64,000 nucleotides of DNA, from assembly GCA_030524345.1 (NCBI GenBank), contig JAUNGP010000002.1, positions 1 through 64,000 on the forward strand, given 5' to 3'. The notes beneath the pieces are model-generated. The model worked only from the letters and a program-made list of their open reading frames with translations, had not been told where the DNA came from and did no database searches. Shown here piece after piece: positions 63,530 through 64,000 of this stretch. This DNA comes from Clostridia bacterium. GTDB taxonomy: Bacteria; Bacillota; Clostridia; TANB77; CAG-465. Numbering within the stretch: the stretch's first letter is position 1; each line of letters starts with the position of its first letter. The translations under genes were made by a program, and so were the position numbers.

Positions 63530-64000
63530 TTAACACAAATTTTTCACAATTATATATCGCCTCCAAAAACTCATATAGATATCAATATCTTGGGAATGGT
63601 ATTTGAGACATCTAGAAATTCTTGAATACAAAGTGATTGTTAGCATCATGTCAATTTTTTCTTTTGGTTCATTGATCATTTGGTATAATTTTTCTGGTGT
63701 TATCAATGATAAAATAGATACATTACTAACAATAGCAAATAGTAGATCATATAGCGAGTCTCCAATGACGGGCGTAGGATCAATTATTCCAACAAGTTTT
63801 CCATCTTGCTTAATAAAATTATGTGTTCCAAAATCTCCATGTAATAATTTTTTATCAAAGGAATATTTCTCTAGTTTGTAAATACATTTAAAAACAAGAG
63901 AATTATCTGGTATCATCTCTGATAAATTAGAACTACTATAAATCGTCTCTTCTTCTAAAAACTTCGTCCAAGTATCAACCTCTTCATTTAAATACCCAAA
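63530..64000 (-). CDS. Phosphotransferase family protein (APH/choline-kinase fold), 5' end outside window
   Basis: The frame is open from the window edge to the stop at 63530, so the N-terminal lobe is missing. LLHGDFGTHNFIKQ is the Brenner motif with catalytic Asp, and IIDPTPVIGD carries the metal-binding Asp. The C-terminal helical lobe follows. This fold phosphorylates aminoglycosides, macrolides, choline, fructosamines or homoserine; the substrate cannot be told from this part. Confidence 0.82.
   Translation of the reverse strand, partial: FGYLNEEVDTWTKFLEEETIYSSSNLSEMIPDNSLVFKCIYKLEKYSFDKKLLHGDFGTHNFIKQDGKLVGIIDPTPVIGDSLYDLLFAIVSNVSILSLITPEKLYQMINEPKEKIDMMLTITLYSRISRCLKYHSQDIDIYMSFWRRYIIVKNLC

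Overview
The window is AT-rich (clearly below 35% G+C by eye) and reads as chromosome of an anaerobic, probably gut-associated Bacillota of the class Clostridia. Supporting signs are the ireB-ruvX-DUF1292 cluster typical of Bacillota, a pyruvate formate-lyase/activase pair, AGGAGG-type ribosome binding sites, TTG/GTG starts, and CpsB/CpsC/CpsD, LCP, sortase and Cna-B surface genes. Genus cannot be fixed from the sequence. No rRNA, CRISPR array or intact tRNA was seen. Almost all genes up to about 41.7 kb lie on the minus strand.

Layout. 1-21.2 kb: cell-surface genes. Two very large paralogous surface proteins (1-2875, cut by the window edge, and 11345-14422) and a three-gene operon (SanA-like, amidase-like and propeller/Cna-B proteins, 17702-20738) alternate with envelope and housekeeping genes (polysaccharide deacetylase, HtrA, a flavoprotein, a PLP lyase, a GT2/membrane protein pair, ireB-ruvX-DUF1292, and a GAF/degenerate GGDEF protein). 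Each of the three surface units is preceded by a copy of the same ~235-nt leader: a sigma-A promoter, a 5' hairpin, a 20-23 codon ORF rich in His-Thr whose core is exactly (AC)11, two further hairpins and a terminator-like hairpin. 21.2-30.5 kb: a TadZ/CpaE-like ATPase with a small membrane protein, pflA, pflB, a gene with an apparent -1 frameshift, paired half-size TauE/SafE proteins and hflX. 30.5-41.7 kb: a DUF402-DUF2196 fusion, CpsB, CpsD, CpsC, LCP, a phosphoesterase, GT4, VanZ, an EEP-family protein, and a sortase with a thioester adhesin that ends in LPITGC.

41.9-44.7 kb carries an AI-2E-type exporter and a FAD/Rieske oxidoreductase on the plus strand. 44.7-51.4 kb is a decayed mobile island: a frameshifted small gene, an IS1182-like transposase remnant, a three-gene module (MBL hydrolase, a small unknown protein and a 4-TM protein), a DUF2188 gene, a candidate small RNA, a DUF6076-like zinc protein, a broken tyrosine integrase and a tRNA-like 3' end. 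51.4-64 kb holds a SWIM protein, a nitroreductase and hydrolase pair, a nucleotidyltransferase-like/DUF3883 fusion, a Cu/Zn SOD, Hsp20, an NTase-fold protein, AIM24, a MacB-type ABC transporter and a partial phosphotransferase.

The strongest candidate for something undescribed is the three-copy His-Thr leader. It looks like a common switch for surface-protein operons, acting by attenuation, antitermination or slipped-strand variation. The second is the MBL/4-TM module on the island, which has the layout of a defence system but matches none I can name.
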